A DNA stretch of 6,903 nucleotides from Burkholderiales bacterium. Lineage in GTDB: Bacteria > Pseudomonadota > Gammaproteobacteria > Burkholderiales > SG8-39. Position 1 is the first letter of the stretch; every line of letters begins with the position of its first letter. This document shows positions 6,096 to 6,903 of the stretch, piece by piece. The notes below the pieces were generated by a model that worked only from the letters and a program-made list of their open reading frames with translations, was not told the DNA's origin and did no database searches. The translations under genes and the position numbers were made by a program. The stretch lies in assembly GCA_005777205.1 (NCBI GenBank), contig SXNB01000051.1, positions 1-6,903 of the forward strand, in the 5' to 3' direction.

Positions 6096-6101
6096 GAGGA
6101 G
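6096..6101 (+). promoter_or_regulatory. Shine-Dalgarno deciding the TTG start of the small gene
   Basis: GAGGAG lies 6 nt upstream of TTG at 6108-6110. The in-frame ATG at 6126 has no comparable site, so the TTG is the better start. Confidence 0.6.
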
Positions 6102-6107
6102 AGCGCC

Positions 6108-6372
6108 TTGAGCGACGGCAAGACGATGACGCTGGTTACCAACCTCGACCGCCCCGCGATCGAGGGCAAGCTGGGCCAGCTGCACGCCGCGGCCAAGGGC
6201 AAGGGCCTCGCGGGACCCGGCGCAGCTCCTCTGCGGCTTCAAGGGCATGCCCAAGTCGGCCATCGAGCAGCGCGTGCATAACGCGCAGAAATGGCTCGTC
6301 GGCAAGACCAAGCACGGCGATATCGCCGCGCTGCTCGACCTGGTGGAAATGAACCTGAAGAACCTCAAGTAG
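6108..6372 (+). pseudogene. Small protein of unknown function, frameshifted by one extra G (or sequence error)
   Basis: From TTG 6108 the frame reads LSDGKTMTLVTNLDRPAIEG, then KLGQLHAAAKGKGLA. Near 6210-6216 it loses sense, while the +1 frame continues DPAQLLCGFKGMPKSAIEQR and on to MNLKNLK with TAG at 6370. Removing one G from the GGG at 6212-6214 gives a single 87-aa product, basic and probably helical, with no signal peptide or membrane segment. I do not recognise the family. It has a good ribosome binding site, an upstream extended -10 and a coherent reading on both sides of the shift, so it was a real gene until recently or still is one behind a sequencing error. As written, translation ends at a TAA near 6280. 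It sits between the NUDIX-MBL gene and gor. Confidence 0.6.
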
Positions 6373-6406
6373 CCTCATCTGGCTTCCAGTCGCATCACGT
6401 AACGCC

Positions 6407-6903
6407 CTGTCGCAGGACTACGACCTCTTCACTATCGGTGGCGGCTCTGGCGGGGTTCGCGCCAGCCGCGTTTGCGCGTCCTATGGTGCCCGCGTCGGCA
6501 TTGCCGAGTCCGGACAGCTCGGCGGCACCTGCGTAAATGTCGGCTGCATCCCCAAAAAGCTGTTCTCCTACGCTGCCCATTTCCACGAGGAAGTGAGGGA
6601 CGCGGCCGATTTCGGCTGGACCACGCAGGCGCCCGAGTTCGACTGGGCGACGCTGCTCGCAAACAAAGACCGCGAGATCGCGCGCCTGAATGGCGTCTAC
6701 GAGCGCATCCTCGTCAACCACAAGGTGGACATCCACCGTGGACGGGCCACCGTGGTAGATCCGCACACGGTGGAAGTGAACGGCAAGCGCTTCAGCGCGA
6801 AGCACATCCTCGTCTGCACTGGCTCCTGGCCGGAAAAGCCCGCCATCCCCGGCGCGGAGCTGGGCATCACCTCCAACGAGGACTTCAACCTGGCAGAGCT
6901 GCC
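6407..6903 (+). CDS. gor: Glutathione-disulfide reductase, N-terminal part; no canonical start codon
   Basis: 165 residues to the window edge. DYDLFTIGGGSGGVRASR (4-21) is the FAD-binding Rossmann motif, E34 the expected FAD ribose ligand, and GGTCVNVGCIPKKL (39-52) the redox-active disulfide C42/C47. LNGVYERIL and CTGSWPEKPAIPG follow the glutathione reductase pattern, not that of lipoamide or mercuric reductases. The enzyme reduces GSSG with NADPH in the cytoplasm. The frame is closed by TGA at 6356-6358, and between there and the FAD motif there is no ATG, GTG or TTG. CTG at 6407 sits exactly where relatives have the ATG of MSQ-DYDLF, so the start may be a rare CTG, a mutated ATG or a sequence error. 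No Shine-Dalgarno is seen before it. It begins 34 nt after the small gene's TAG, so coupling to that gene is possible. Confidence 0.88.
   Translation, partial: MSQDYDLFTIGGGSGGVRASRVCASYGARVGIAESGQLGGTCVNVGCIPKKLFSYAAHFHEEVRDAADFGWTTQAPEFDWATLLANKDREIARLNGVYERILVNHKVDIHRGRATVVDPHTVEVNGKRFSAKHILVCTGSWPEKPAIPGAELGITSNEDFNLAEL

Noticed and set aside
6205..6220. Programmed frameshift in the small 87-aa gene
   Set aside because: No slippery heptamer, internal Shine-Dalgarno or rare-codon/stop pause like that of prfB is seen at the shift; a one-base insertion or error is simpler.
4269..6368. Long minus-strand open frame of 699 codons opposite the NUDIX-MBL gene
   Set aside because: It is the antisense shadow of a GC-rich gene: arginine-, alanine- and histidine-rich, with no domain motif, while the plus strand has complete catalytic motifs.

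Overview
The window is a GC-rich piece of bacterial chromosome. Gene content points to a proteobacterium, probably beta- or gammaproteobacterial: a PIG3-type quinone oxidoreductase, a 7TMR-DISM receptor relic, a possible DUF2917 scrap and glutathione reductase. No phage, insertion sequence, CRISPR or RNA gene is visible. The assignment is inference from gene families; nothing here fixes a genus.

Layout. (a) Positions 1-477, minus strand: a crotonase-fold (enoyl-CoA hydratase/isomerase family) gene, running off the left edge. (b) 501-1469, plus strand: a PLP fold-type II enzyme of the serine racemase / 3-hydroxyaspartate dehydratase group. These two diverge from a 23-bp gap holding two overlapping -10 boxes, and both may be translated from leaderless messages. 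(c) About 1470-2206, minus strand: no intact gene, but a clear relic of a 7TMR-DISM membrane receptor. One reading frame carries three TAG stops, and the N-terminus and output domain are damaged or missing. (d) 2265-3242: a PIG3-type NAD(P)H quinone oxidoreductase with a strong extended -10 and Shine-Dalgarno. (e) 3262-3404: a possible DUF2917 scrap, then a hairpin. (f) 3514-4389 and 4386-6071: a two-gene unit joined by a GTGA overlap, encoding a 2,4-dienoyl-CoA-reductase-like SDR and a NUDT19-like NUDIX / LACTB2-like metallo-beta-lactamase fusion. (g) 6108-6372: a small conserved-looking gene broken by one extra G. (h) 6407 to the right edge: glutathione reductase, whose reading frame has no ATG, GTG or TTG start.

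How the genes fit together. The crotonase, the SDR and the NUDIX half of the fusion all plausibly act on acyl-CoA or CoA, which suggests lipid or organic-acid catabolism. The quinone oxidoreductase and glutathione reductase are redox housekeeping. I see no new multi-gene defence or mobile system. The points most worth a second look are the NUDIX-MBL fusion coupled to the SDR, replaced catalytic residues in both the SDR and the crotonase, the compact divergent promoter, and the density of lesions (relic receptor, frameshifted small gene, start-less gor). Those lesions mean either real gene decay or sequence error, and should be separated before conclusions are drawn.
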